Counted from the stretch's first letter, positions 34,340 to 43,895 are shown. The stretch is 64,000 nucleotides of DNA from Pseudomonas grimontii (GCF_007858185.1 NZ_VFES01000003.1:1-64000), one strand, 5' to 3'. A program made the numbers and translations. Notes: generated by a model from the letters alone, not told the origin.

Positions 34340-34647
34340 GAAAAACTCTCTGGCGTTTTTCGAGAATCCACGACAAAAACGCCGCTCGAACGAGCAGCAT
34401 GCGCTTGCGCAGATTGCGATAGAAAAAGAACTGTCGACAGCAACGAAGCTGTGGCGGGCATCGAAAATCCTTATTTCTGAATCAACTGGATCAACAAAGG
34501 CGGTTTAGAGGGCTGAACACGCTTTTAATCATAATAGCCGAATGATATTGCTCAAGGTGCCTTGAATTTTCGAGCCTGCTCATGCCGACACTGCCGAAGA
34601 CAGTTCATAGCCACGATACTCTTACTTTGAAGTCTCGCTTAGAAACA

Positions 34648-36552
34648 TCAATTCGATCCGGACGTAATTTGGACCCCGGCTTTAGTAAGCAGCTCGTACA
34701 GGGTCGCAATTTTTGTTCGTGTGCCACGCGAGGCACAGTAAGTAAATATGACCCGCTGCTTGGCCCGGGTGAAAGCCACAAAAAATCCTGCTGTCGCCTC
34801 AATTTCATCCTGGGAAAAACTCCACCACGCGCCGTCATCCAGTCCGACAAAAATGACGGTGTGATACTCAAGGCCCTTGCTCTTGTGGATCGTCATCAAT
34901 GGAACTGCGTGGACGCCTTCGTACATGTCGAGGGCGTAGGACCAGTCCGTACTGTGGAGCGAGGTGGACAGAAGATGTTCCGCGGTCGCGTCTAGCACTT
35001 TGTCTAGCCAGGTTCCCTGGTCATAGGCGGGGTTGGAGCGTATTACATGCTCTGGACCCACGAAATTTAGGATGTCGTCAACAAGTGCGCGTGAGGCCGC
35101 CTTGCTTTTTGGGGGATGCGAGTAACGTGCAGCAAGTTCGGTTGTATAGGTATCCAACTCACGAGCGAGCCTACTCTGCCTGATTGCGTCATCGACATCG
35201 ATCCCTCTCATTGAAGCGAGCCAATTCTGGCAGCTCGACCAATAACCACCAGCTCGCGGAGTCATTGCGAGGCGGAGAACGGTGACCAGCAACTTTGAGA
35301 TTTCCTCGGCCATCAGCTCTTGCAGCATTACTTTGCCGACCATTCCAGCTTCGTTACGCAGCGCCAGATTTTCGCTCGCGAAAGCAGGTTCTAAAAGTTC
35401 GGCATACTCTCCCGCCTTTTGTCGAACCAGGATGACGAAATCTCGAGGAGCCAGTTTCAGATCGGCAATGTATGTCGCTACTGATCGTGCCAACTGACGC
35501 GCTTCAATTTTCGGACTTGCGAAATCGAGAATTGAGCAACTTTCCCCGTCAATTGTGCCATCAGTCTGAGATACCGGCTGTACAGCTCGTGCGTCTAAGG
35601 CCTGGGCCAACACGTGCTGGATACGTACTAGCTCCGGCGAAGATCGGTAGTTGTTGAAGAGCGAAGTCCGGACACCTTCGAAATCGGCATCGAAGGCAGA
35701 AAAAGGATCATCCATCGCCATTGCCCAACGCATGATCTGCTGCTTGTTATCTCCGACAGCAGTCACGATGGTTTCTGTGCCTCGAAAAATCGTGCTGACC
35801 AGATCGTACTGAACCCTTGTGGTGTCCTGGAATTCGTCCATGAACAAATGCGAATAAGTGAGGCGCAGGGCATCCCGCGCCATCGGATTGACTCGCAACA
35901 GCAATTCAGCGAGACGGCCAATCATCGCGAAGGACAGCACACTTTTGCCGCCGTCGTGGAGCGACATTTTCCAGAACGCATCTGCCGCCCATTCTGCGAC
36001 AGTTGGGGCTGGCCATCCGTCAACAGGCAGCGGTAAGCCGGCCAGGTGCCGGCGCTCAAATATTTTTGGCCCAATCTCACGCACGTCATTTTTCGTTCCA
36101 ACTATCGAAGGCGGCGTTGGAAGGTCATGGAGAAACTCGCGAAAATCTCGTTCATTGTGAGTCGCGATCTCGTAGTCGGGTCTTGGCCGCCAGCGGTCAG
36201 GCAATGCCTGACCGAAGCGGTCGACCAATCCTTTTGCAAACGCATCAAACGTCATGGAGTCGAAGCGGCTCGCGTGGGTGTGGTGGCAGCGCTGACGTAC
36301 GCGTGCTGCCAGATTTGACGCAGCATCGCGCTTGAAACTAATAGCTAGAATGCGCCGAGGAGATGGGGCCGCATCAGTTTGAAGGAGAAAGGCGGCGCGC
36401 TGCGCGAGCAGTTCTGTCTTGCCAGCACCCGGACCCGCAATAACGGACCGATTTTTTCGCGAACGAGCCACCTTCAGCGCATTCGCCTCTAGAGCTTTCA
36501 CTCCTACGGGCTTCCAGTCCTCGGGACGTATTCGGCGTGACGAAACGGCCAT
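34648..36552 (-). CDS. gajB: UvrD/Rep-like SF1 helicase, GajB-like
   Basis: 634 residues. Motifs: Walker A AGPGAGKTELL (residues 39-49), LFMDEFQDTTRVQYDL (motif II), VGDNKQQIMRWAMA (motif III), TIHKSKGLEYHTVIFVGLDD (motif V) and VAFTRAKQR (motif VI). It follows the OLD-type nuclease gene by 2 bp. A pair of class 2 OLD nuclease and UvrD-like helicase defines the Gabija anti-phage system; this helicase is longer than the usual GajB (about 500 residues), so it is called Gabija-like. Confidence 0.8.
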   Translation of the reverse strand: MAVSSRRIRPEDWKPVGVKALEANALKVARSRKNRSVIAGPGAGKTELLAQRAAFLLQTDAAPSPRRILAISFKRDAASNLAARVRQRCHHTHASRFDSMTFDAFAKGLVDRFGQALPDRWRPRPDYEIATHNERDFREFLHDLPTPPSIVGTKNDVREIGPKIFERRHLAGLPLPVDGWPAPTVAEWAADAFWKMSLHDGGKSVLSFAMIGRLAELLLRVNPMARDALRLTYSHLFMDEFQDTTRVQYDLVSTIFRGTETIVTAVGDNKQQIMRWAMAMDDPFSAFDADFEGVRTSLFNNYRSSPELVRIQHVLAQALDARAVQPVSQTDGTIDGESCSILDFASPKIEARQLARSVATYIADLKLAPRDFVILVRQKAGEYAELLEPAFASENLALRNEAGMVGKVMLQELMAEEISKLLVTVLRLAMTPRAGGYWSSCQNWLASMRGIDVDDAIRQSRLARELDTYTTELAARYSHPPKSKAASRALVDDILNFVGPEHVIRSNPAYDQGTWLDKVLDATAEHLLSTSLHSTDWSYALDMYEGVHAVPLMTIHKSKGLEYHTVIFVGLDDGAWWSFSQDEIEATAGFFVAFTRAKQRVIFTYCASRGTRTKIATLYELLTKAGVQITSGSN

Positions 36553-36554
36553 GA

Positions 36555-38537
36555 TTAGTCTCGCCTTAAGGAGTTGGCAATATGTCGAACAACTTCGGCT
36601 AGAACTGCTGGCATTTCTGCGATCAGACTCGCCTTGCTAATGCGTGTCAATGCCGCCAGATGTGTAGCTGGCTTGCTGTGGGTGAGAAAGTGGTACCGAT
36701 AATTCGGAAACAATGGTGGGTAATTCTCATAGGGTCCCGTATATATCGAAAGTCCCGGACCTGACGTCCCCAGCACAACCTCCGCAGCCTTGTCAGCGGC
36801 CATACGTGGACCACCCCCTTTAGGGATCACGGCCGCATAGTCATCGGGGAAAGCATCTAGCATCGCCAGATCAAGGTCGAGCGGAGCCGAAAAGTAAACC
36901 CCGTATTCCTTCAGCCTATTGATCCAGCTCAACTGAGTGGAGTGATCTGATGAATTGTTCCAACCATGCATCCCGAGCAATGCTGCGTCGGTCAAAACGC
37001 CGGTGGTGGTTTGTAGCAATTTGGCCTTGGGTGCGCCGAATTCAATAAGCTTCTCAATCGCTGTTTTCACTCGCCCCCAACCACCACCATCGCGGCCGAG
37101 ATCCAAGTCCAAGAGAGTTGCGTAAGGAATACCTAGACTCTTAAGTAAGCGCCAGAAATATTGGACGTGTCGTCCGCCGAGAGGGACGATCGCGACGAAA
37201 GCTGGGTCGATGAGAAGATCAAGTGCCTCGGCGAGATGAGGGAGGACGATCCTTTCCGAGTCACCCTCAACGAGCAGGACAAACCGCGCGAAGTAAAGCT
37301 CGGGATAGGCCAAGATGGCACCACGTACGAACTTGCTGGCTTCAACATCATCAGCCGGCAGCTCAATTCGCTTCACAGTAGATACGCGCGTCTTTGCGCT
37401 ACAGCGACAGTAACGGACCTCGCTTGGCTCGACGCGGCTAAGGACTGCTGGCGAATGGCTCGTAATTATGGCCTGCGCCCCGCTGGCCTCAGTCAACGAT
37501 CTAACCTGGCGGATGATTCGAGCAAGGAAGTAGGGTGAAAGATGGTTTTCAGGTTCCTCAAGAGCAAACAGTGTGAGCGCGGGAGTATGGAGTGCATCCT
37601 CTCTAAATCCGGCCACAGAACCTTCAACAACCTCGCGCTCTAGGTCAAAAACGGCGGCGGCCAATGCAAAATAAAATAGCGACTGCTGTCCGTCGCTGAG
37701 GGCTTCAATACCTCTTTCTCGCCCGTCAGGTCCCTGCTCAAATATGACCGCGATCTTATTGATCACTTCCTCAAACCGTCGGCTCACCAGACTGAGCCTA
37801 GGCTTGGTATTGGAAACGTCGTCATGCAGGTCTGCCCAGCGTGTTTGCAGAGCCTCGGTGATTGCGGTGATCGCAGACTCGCCTTCAAACGCAGCGGTCA
37901 GACTCTCAGTCGCCTCTTGCACTTTGTCTTCGGTTTCGGAGGACCATTCAATAGCCCTTAGGAGTCGGGCGGCCAGGGTACCGGCAGTTGCACGGATTTG
38001 GCCGGCGGCATCCCGGCTAGCTGGGGTGTAATAAAGTTGTATAAGACCCCGATCGGTTACAGCCACTGGTTGGCATTTGTCCTCTGCGGGCTCCTTATCC
38101 AGGCTATCGATCCAATAGAGATTCTGTGATACCTCTCCCTCAAGCGTACCATCGTCGTCCCATTGTGCTTCAAGCCGCATTCGGCAAACGGGCGCTTGGG
38201 CCGCTCTCGTAATCAGCATGTGCCGAAATGAAGGGGCGATGGTTTCTGGGGTTGCAGACCCGTCCAGCAACTCTGGAAAGGCAATAAGCGCCTCTATGTA
38301 GAGTTCTTTGGAATCGCGGCTCTCAGGATCCTCTCCGGGGGCGAGGTGGAAGTCCGAGAATGATACGGTGCGCTGCGCCCGCGTGACCCCAAACATCTTC
38401 GACATAGCCTGAAGAAGCGCAGTTTTACCCGCAGCGTTAGGACCAACGATTGTGGTGACCTCATCTGAGATTGGGATTGCAATCTCATTCGGGCCGAAAC
38501 AGCGAAAGCCAGATACCGTGATCGACTCGATGCGCAT
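36555..38537 (-). CDS. gajA: OLD-family ATPase-TOPRIM nuclease, GajA-like
   Basis: 660 residues. An ABC-type ATPase domain is split by a coiled region: Walker A GPNAAGKTA (32-40), signature LSDGQQSLFYF, Walker B TLFALEEPENHLSP and the His switch ITSHSPAVLSRV. A TOPRIM nuclease domain follows, with FVLLVEGDSERIVLP (Glu) and TLLDLDLGRDGGG (DxD). In Gabija, GajA is a nucleotide-sensing nicking endonuclease that degrades phage DNA together with GajB. The start was placed at the ATG with GGAAGG just upstream. The two genes form a compact operon. Confidence 0.8.
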   Translation of the reverse strand: MRIESITVSGFRCFGPNEIAIPISDEVTTIVGPNAAGKTALLQAMSKMFGVTRAQRTVSFSDFHLAPGEDPESRDSKELYIEALIAFPELLDGSATPETIAPSFRHMLITRAAQAPVCRMRLEAQWDDDGTLEGEVSQNLYWIDSLDKEPAEDKCQPVAVTDRGLIQLYYTPASRDAAGQIRATAGTLAARLLRAIEWSSETEDKVQEATESLTAAFEGESAITAITEALQTRWADLHDDVSNTKPRLSLVSRRFEEVINKIAVIFEQGPDGRERGIEALSDGQQSLFYFALAAAVFDLEREVVEGSVAGFREDALHTPALTLFALEEPENHLSPYFLARIIRQVRSLTEASGAQAIITSHSPAVLSRVEPSEVRYCRCSAKTRVSTVKRIELPADDVEASKFVRGAILAYPELYFARFVLLVEGDSERIVLPHLAEALDLLIDPAFVAIVPLGGRHVQYFWRLLKSLGIPYATLLDLDLGRDGGGWGRVKTAIEKLIEFGAPKAKLLQTTTGVLTDAALLGMHGWNNSSDHSTQLSWINRLKEYGVYFSAPLDLDLAMLDAFPDDYAAVIPKGGGPRMAADKAAEVVLGTSGPGLSIYTGPYENYPPLFPNYRYHFLTHSKPATHLAALTRISKASLIAEMPAVLAEVVRHIANSLRRD

Positions 38538-38810
38538 AGGTTCCTTCCTCAATGCGGTAACGGGCACACATGCTCGTTACAATCCGGCGAGGTTAGCGCA
38601 GTATCCCTTCGCGCACAGCCCTCTAACCTCGAATTTTTGGGCCACTCTGGCCAATTAGGTACTCAGGCCATGGCTAACAGCTACGGGATAGCAGCAAGCT
38701 GATTTCAGCCCGCCAAACACCAGTGCAAGCATCCCCCTCGATCCATCGGCGAGCCTTGCGAAAATCGGTTCAGTGCTTCTTCGGAGAAGGGTCGATCTAG
38801 AGTTAGGGCT

Positions 38811-39029
38811 CTAACGACTGATGTATGGCAGCAGCGTGTGTGGTTGGCAATCCAGTTGGTATGCGATGCGGTAGAGCTTCTCGATCGTAAGGTTGACTTC
38901 GCCTCTCTCGATCCTACCGACATAACTGCGATCCATCATACATACGTGCGCTAAAGCATCTTGAGATAGGCCTACCGATATCCTTCGCTCACGGATGTTC
39001 TGCCCGAGATCCTTTGCCAACTGCTGCAT
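38811..39029 (-). CDS. XRE-family helix-turn-helix regulator (C-protein-like)
   Basis: 72 residues, nearly all one Cro/C1-type domain: LGQNIRERRISVGLSQDALAH then DRSYVGRIERGEVNLTIEKL. Size and wording resemble the controller proteins of restriction-modification systems. It is divergent from a small protein/helicase operon, and a 14-bp perfect palindrome lies in the shared 105-bp promoter region, so it is probably its repressor/activator. Confidence 0.8.
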   Translation of the reverse strand: MQQLAKDLGQNIRERRISVGLSQDALAHVCMMDRSYVGRIERGEVNLTIEKLYRIAYQLDCQPHTLLPYISR

Positions 39030-39085
39030 AACCGCCTCGACTTACTCAAGGCGAAACTATCCGTCGTTTGCGGACTAGGTAGCGA

Positions 39086-39099
39086 CGGATTATAATCCG
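39086..39099. promoter_or_regulatory. 14-bp palindromic operator candidate
   Basis: CGGATTATAATCCG is a perfect palindrome between the divergent XRE gene and the small-protein/helicase operon. Its TATAAT core could also overlap a -10 element. It is the most likely binding site for the XRE protein. Confidence 0.55.
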
Positions 39100-39134
39100 C
39101 ATTTGTATAGCTATTTGCATTCCTAGGTGCCTGC

Positions 39135-39695
39135 ATGAAACCGGCTACATTTAAGTTAAACAGGCACATCTTCGAGTTACTCCAGGAAGGGAAACTCCAA
39201 CGATTCACCACTCTCGACCTTCGTGATGCCTACGCTCAGAAAATAGCCCCATCAGATATCGGTCTCGGTGAGCTCTGGAAATATGTATATGAGCAGGTCC
39301 GTCGCTTGAAGCATGTCGGCTGGATTCGGCAGGACGAAGTGCGTCGAAAACGAGGACAGGTCTTTCACGTGCTAGACAAGCCAGAGCTTCTCTCAGTTGA
39401 ACTCGTCGACTGCAATTTCATGAGTTGTTCCCCTCTGCTAGGGCAAAACCCTACCGCGGGTATTCTTAAACCGGTTGAAGCGCCTACCCAACGGCTTGAG
39501 ACGCTAGCCAAAGAAATTCGGTTGGATTTGCTCACATCGATGGGCGAGGCTGAGCGGTATAAACAGCTCTTGAATGAAATGCCAGAACTGAAAGTCTGGG
39601 TTGAAGATAATTACGTTGAGGCCCGCGATCGAAGCTCTCGGCTTCTTGGTCACCTAAAGGCTGTCGAGAAGACCTTAAAGTCGCTAGCCGCATGA
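39135..39695 (+). CDS. small protein with possible winged-helix, paired with SF2 helicase
   Basis: 186 residues. The N-terminal half (LNRHIFELLQEGKLQRFTTL, LWKYVYEQVRRLKHVGWI then RQDEVRRKRGQVFHVL) looks like a winged-helix DNA-binding fold. The C-terminal half (ETLAKEIRLDLLTSMGEAER to the end) is a predicted helical/coiled-coil region. It overlaps the helicase gene by 4 bp. No family is recognised. Confidence 0.65.
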   Translation: MKPATFKLNRHIFELLQEGKLQRFTTLDLRDAYAQKIAPSDIGLGELWKYVYEQVRRLKHVGWIRQDEVRRKRGQVFHVLDKPELLSVELVDCNFMSCSPLLGQNPTAGILKPVEAPTQRLETLAKEIRLDLLTSMGEAERYKQLLNEMPELKVWVEDNYVEARDRSSRLLGHLKAVEKTLKSLAA

Positions 39696-41080
39696 GTATT
39701 TCTCTGCGCGCCTGGCAGGCTGCATGCGTTGATGCTGCTTTGTCTCGTTATAAGCATTCTCCGCATTTCTTTTGCCAAGCAACCCCTGGTGCGGGAAAAA
39801 GTAGAATGGCGGCGGAGATCGCCCGTCAACTATTGCTCACCGGTGAGATTGATCTTGTGCTCTGTTTTGCCCCGTCCTGCCAAGTAGCAGAGGGATTGAG
39901 GAAAACATTTTCAGGCGTGTTAAACCGCCAGTTTGATGGCCTATTAGGCTCTGTTGGTGTCGCTACCACTTATCAAGGCATGCATCATCAAGGTGAGGAA
40001 TTCTGGAGGTTGCTTGATAAATATCGAGTCTTCGCAGTCTTCGATGAGATCCACCACTGTGCGGGCCATGACCCCCTTTTAAGCAATTCTTGGGGGCAGA
40101 TCATTTTACAGAGGATTCAAGACAGAGCTGCCTATACCCTTGCGTTGTCAGGCACACCTTGGCGGTCGGATGAGAGAGCCATCGCATTGGCAAGGTACTC
40201 AAATCCGGAGGGCCGCTTGATCTGTGACTTTCGCTACGGCATCGAAGAGGCGATATCAGACAAGGTATGCCGTCCCCCCCGTATCGTGCTGATCGATAAC
40301 AATGCGATAAGGCTGACAGAGCAAGTGGGTAACAGCTCAACGGACGTTGTATATCCCAGTATTGCTCAACTCCTCACTGAGTCTCCCGTTAATTTTGAGG
40401 ACTTACTCTCTAACGATGAGATCGTTCAGCAGACCATCGAATTGGGCAGTGAACGGCTAAATGAGATCCGGAAGGTCACCCCAAATGCCGCAGGCTTGGT
40501 GGTAGCGACTAACGTCCGGCATGCCAATCAGATTGCCTCTATTTTGAGGGCCCGCGGTGAAAGTTGTCTGGTCGTCACAAACCAGACTCCTGGGGCTCAA
40601 GGGCTTATTGATAAGTTTCGCAATAGCAATGATCGCTGGATCGTGGCCGTGGGAATGATTAGCGAGGGCACCGATATTCCAAGACTGCAGGTTTGCTGCT
40701 ACCTCAGTAGGATTCGCACAGAACTACATTACCGGCAGGTGCTGGGTCGGGTGTTGAGACGCATGGGAGATATTGATGAGCATGCATGGCTATATGCGCT
40801 TGCAGAGCCCCTTTTGCAACAATTCTCCCAGCGGATTGCCGAGGATCTTCCAGAGGATCTGGCCGTTCTAGATTATGTTCAAGGCGCCAGCTCGCGTCTT
40901 GCATGGACAAAAAATAGTGAGCTCGACGCACCCTTCGATGGCTCAACTGAAATTTCGATACACCGGCGAGTTCCTCAAGTAGAGGGTGAAATATCGTTCG
41001 TAGGGGATGTAGAGAGAAAAGGCCTCTACGAACTGGATATCTCGTCAAGCTTTCGAACAGAGATTCTTGCTTATTATTGA
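39692..41080 (+). CDS. DEAD/DEAH-box SF2 helicase
   Basis: 462 residues. Domain 1 has the Q-like RAWQAACVDAAL, Walker A ATPGAGKSRMA (30-40), VFDEIHHCAG (about 114-123) and motif III LALSGTPWRSD. Domain 2 has VGMISEGTDIPRL and VLGRVLRRMG (motif VI). It is a compact UvsW/RadD-like helicase with a short C-terminal part and no nuclease. With the XRE regulator and coupled small protein it forms a three-gene unit that I cannot match to a named defence system. Confidence 0.75.
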   Translation: MSISLRAWQAACVDAALSRYKHSPHFFCQATPGAGKSRMAAEIARQLLLTGEIDLVLCFAPSCQVAEGLRKTFSGVLNRQFDGLLGSVGVATTYQGMHHQGEEFWRLLDKYRVFAVFDEIHHCAGHDPLLSNSWGQIILQRIQDRAAYTLALSGTPWRSDERAIALARYSNPEGRLICDFRYGIEEAISDKVCRPPRIVLIDNNAIRLTEQVGNSSTDVVYPSIAQLLTESPVNFEDLLSNDEIVQQTIELGSERLNEIRKVTPNAAGLVVATNVRHANQIASILRARGESCLVVTNQTPGAQGLIDKFRNSNDRWIVAVGMISEGTDIPRLQVCCYLSRIRTELHYRQVLGRVLRRMGDIDEHAWLYALAEPLLQQFSQRIAEDLPEDLAVLDYVQGASSRLAWTKNSELDAPFDGSTEISIHRRVPQVEGEISFVGDVERKGLYELDISSSFRTEILAYY

Positions 41081-41584
41081 ATTCGGTACTTCACGATGAT
41101 TGCTAGATCCTTCAGATCAGCCAGAGCTGCCTGGACCGGAACCCATAGCTGCCAGTCATTTGTGTCTACAGAGTCAGGGGCAATTCAATCAGAGGGCAGT
41201 TCAGCGGCACGCTCTGGGGCTCTGTAAATATTCTATAGGGAGGGATGGTGGTGCCATCGTACGTGTTTGTCGGTTCGTGAAGATACCTACGATGAGGAAG
41301 TATACCCGGCCTTCGAATGACTGACTGATGGCTTGCCGATTGCCTTCCTGACCGGCAGCTGTTGGCCGTTTGTTTTCTGTCGCGAAGGACGGCAACTGAC
41401 CGTGAAGCGGTCAGTCATGACAGATAAAAAGCGACTAAGTGAAGTCGTTCGCTATGGGGATATGTAATTTCGAATAAGAGGCTCGTAGATACTCAATATG
41501 GAATTCGAGCGAGTTCTGATGCTGGTACGATACAACGTGCTCCGCCAAAAAATTAAACTCCTAAGAGTTGCGTTCACAAGTACA

Positions 41585-41616
41585 GGGGGAAAGGGGGAAA
41601 GGGGGAAAGGGGGAAA
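41585..41616. repeat. tandem repeat (GGGGGAAA)x4
   Basis: Four perfect copies of an 8-bp purine unit lie about 90 bp upstream of the PtrA/DUF2790 gene. Such a tract can vary in copy number by slippage or form unusual DNA. The surrounding roughly 620-bp gap after the helicase gene holds no convincing gene; a short inverted repeat (CTGACCG/CGGTCAG) is present near its middle. Confidence 0.8.
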
Positions 41617-41706
41617 GCTTACACATAAGTAATATTCGCGGCAGCTTTCTGAAAGGCTTCAGTGGTTATGCTCTATTCAGAAGTTAGTGAGAACCAGGAG
41701 ATAATC

Positions 41707-42039
41707 ATGAAAACACTCAAAGCACTTTTTGCCGTCACTATTTTGACCTTGTCGTCATTGGCCATGGCTGAAGGCGGAGGTGACCGCGTTTACGGTCGGA
41801 TGATGCAAGAAAACCAACAGGCGATGGAGCAATATGCCTTGAAAAATGGTAAGGCCATCCCTGAGATTGTTCATTATGAATATGGTATGAACCTCGATAT
41901 TCAGAAGGTGGTCAGTGTCACGCAAGCCAACAAAACCTGTGGTGTTGCGCCTTCGCGCATGACCTATGAAGACACGGCGGGCAGGCTTAATACCGTTGAG
42001 TACAAGATTATGGGTACCAACTGCCCACACGGAAGCTAA
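41707..42039 (+). CDS. DUF2790 protein with PtrA-type leader
   Basis: 110 residues. A cleavable signal peptide (MKTLKALFAVTILTLSSLAMA) leads into AEGGGDRVYGRM, nearly the same leader and mature start as the PtrA-like gene farther along. The C-terminal part (IPEIVHYEYGMNLDIQKVVS, CGVAPSRMTYEDTAGRLNTV then EYKIMGTNC) is the DUF2790 fold found in small periplasmic Pseudomonas proteins, several of which are copper-induced. AGGAG precedes the ATG. Confidence 0.75.
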   Translation: MKTLKALFAVTILTLSSLAMAEGGGDRVYGRMMQENQQAMEQYALKNGKAIPEIVHYEYGMNLDIQKVVSVTQANKTCGVAPSRMTYEDTAGRLNTVEYKIMGTNCPHGS

Positions 42040-42164
42040 CCCCTAAAGGTCATATCTACGTCAGTCAGATCATTCATTAGGCTTTTTAAGCATGCTTACT
42101 GGTCGCTGACATAGAAGTAATTTTCAGGTCACGCTGGAGTTATCTTTTGTATGAAATTATGTCT

Positions 42165-42207
42165 GCCGGCACTTAGAGGAAATCTCTACGTGCCGGTGGC
42201 TTTTTTA
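42165..42207 (+). terminator. rho-independent terminator
   Basis: A stem built from GCCGGCAC and GTGCCGG with an inner AGAG/CTCT pairing is followed by TGGCTTTTTT. It lies between the DUF2790 and OprD genes and would end transcription of the former. Confidence 0.65.
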
Positions 42208-42263
42208 TAATGATAAAAATATTTCATAAAGAAACTCTGCCAAGCTAAAGCCTGGAGTGTTAA

Positions 42264-43589
42264 ATGAACAATAAAAGCTTTTATGGTCTTTCTCTCATTG
42301 CCCTTGGCATGAGCATGGGGCAAGTTGCAGTGGCCGTTGAGCAAAAGCCTGAGGGGTTCATTGAAGGGAGCACCTTTAGTCTTCTCAATCGTAATCTCTA
42401 TTTCAATCGTGACTATCGAAAGGGCCAGTCAAGTCCTACAGGCAATGGCTACGCTGAAGAATGGGCTCATGGGATTATTGGACGTTTTGAGTCGGGCTTT
42501 ACCCAAGGCACCGTCGGGTTCGGCATTGATGCATTTGCAATGGTAGGACTCAAGCTTGATTCGGGTGATGGACGCTCGGGGGCTAGAAGCTCAGTGGATG
42601 TCATGCCCTATAACAGCAAAGGCCAACCTGAAGACTCTTACTCAAAAGTAGGCGGAGTCGCGAAGGCTCGCTTTATGGATACGGTGGTCAAAGTAGGTGA
42701 CGTCTTTCCATCCACGCCTGTCGTGGCATATGGCGATTCTCGACTGCTGCCAGAGAGCTTTAGGGGGGCAACGGTTACCAATACAAGCATTAAAGACCTG
42801 ACTATTCAGGGGGGCCGGCTGCATGCGATGAGCCAACCCAATTCGAGCAGCATGCGTGACGGCTTTTCGACTTTCTATGCCGGTGCTGTTGATGCTCCGT
42901 GGATTGCTTACCTAGGGGGCGATTACACCGTTAATGAGCATGTTGGTGTGAGTCTTTACTCCAGCCAATTTAAGGACGTTTGGAATCAGTATTACGCTGG
43001 CACTTCCTTTAGTTATCCGCTCTCAGACAACGTCGCGTTGATCGGTGGATTTAATTACTACCGCGCGGTCGACGAGGGTAAAAAACTCCTAGGCAGCTTT
43101 GATAACAATATCTGGAGCGGCAAAACCGGGGTCAAATTCGGCGTCCACACGGTGACCGTTGGCTATCAGCGCAGCAACGGCAATGACGACTTCGATTACC
43201 TGCGCCAATCGGACTCGATTTTTCTGGATAACTCCATCCAGTACAGCGACTTCAACTCACCGAAAGAGCAATCCTTGCAGCTACGCTACGACCTGGATAT
43301 GCAAGCTTTCGGCATTCCGGGCCTAAGCTTCATGACTCGCTACGCGAAGGGGTGGGACGCTGATTATTCCAACGCGAACAGCGTGTACATGCGTCGCGGA
43401 GCAGATGGAGCGCCCTTGCAAGACCAAAAGCGTTGGGAGCGAGACATTGAGGCTAAGTACATCATCCAGTCAGGCTCTCTGAAGGACATGTCTCTGCGTG
43501 TTCGCCAAGCAACCACGCGTGCTACCGATTTCGAATCTGATTTGGATGAGGTCCGACTGATTGTCGAGTACCCACTGCAACTGCTTTAA
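42264..43589 (+). CDS. OprD-family outer membrane porin
   Basis: 441 residues. After a signal peptide (cleavage near residue 25, AVAVEQ) comes an 18-strand beta-barrel sequence of the OprD family: GFIEGSTFSLLNRNLYFNRD, GYAEEWAHGIIGRFESGFTQ and LDMQAFGIPGLSFMTRYAKG are signature stretches, and it ends in a terminal aromatic-rich strand VRLIVEYPLQLL. OprD porins admit amino acids, carboxylates or peptides. Its place beside copper genes suggests a role in metal response, but no specific substrate can be read from sequence. Confidence 0.88.
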   Translation: MNNKSFYGLSLIALGMSMGQVAVAVEQKPEGFIEGSTFSLLNRNLYFNRDYRKGQSSPTGNGYAEEWAHGIIGRFESGFTQGTVGFGIDAFAMVGLKLDSGDGRSGARSSVDVMPYNSKGQPEDSYSKVGGVAKARFMDTVVKVGDVFPSTPVVAYGDSRLLPESFRGATVTNTSIKDLTIQGGRLHAMSQPNSSSMRDGFSTFYAGAVDAPWIAYLGGDYTVNEHVGVSLYSSQFKDVWNQYYAGTSFSYPLSDNVALIGGFNYYRAVDEGKKLLGSFDNNIWSGKTGVKFGVHTVTVGYQRSNGNDDFDYLRQSDSIFLDNSIQYSDFNSPKEQSLQLRYDLDMQAFGIPGLSFMTRYAKGWDADYSNANSVYMRRGADGAPLQDQKRWERDIEAKYIIQSGSLKDMSLRVRQATTRATDFESDLDEVRLIVEYPLQLL

Positions 43590-43672
43590 CCAGCGCAAAC
43601 CTGCGGCACCAATTGTTCGATTACCAGATACACCCCGTCTCCTTGTTTCTCCTTTGGTTTGGGAGGCGGCTT

Positions 43673-43697
43673 AGGCGCCCTAGTGGCGCCTTTTTTT
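43673..43697 (+). terminator. rho-independent terminator of oprD-like gene
   Basis: AGGCGCC and GGCGCCT form a perfect stem around a CTAGT loop, followed by a run of seven T. It lies about 85 bp after the porin stop. Confidence 0.85.
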
Positions 43698-43788
43698 ATG
43701 TGGATTGACATAAGGGCGGGACGTTCTGTTGTCAGTACTTGTGTTTGCCCCGCTTGGGAAATCTGCTAGCTAGGTTCTTTTGATCTGC

Positions 43789-43895
43789 TGATGGGTAATT
43801 GCACTGACTTGACCACCCGTTTGCATTTGACCTGACCAGCCATTTGCATCGGATTCGACCAGTACGTTTCTTGGCCATGGCCGGCAGAGAGCGAC
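43789..43895 (+). repeat. repeat copy 1, IS21-like terminal remnant
   Basis: This about 107-bp segment recurs in the same orientation before the dmeRF genes and, in part, inverted after them. It contains two tandem related units (TGACTTGACCACCCGTTTGC, TTGACCTGACCAGCCATTTG), the multiple-end-repeat style of IS21-family elements. No intact transposase is attached. The family assignment is tentative; the repetition is directly visible. Confidence 0.6.
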
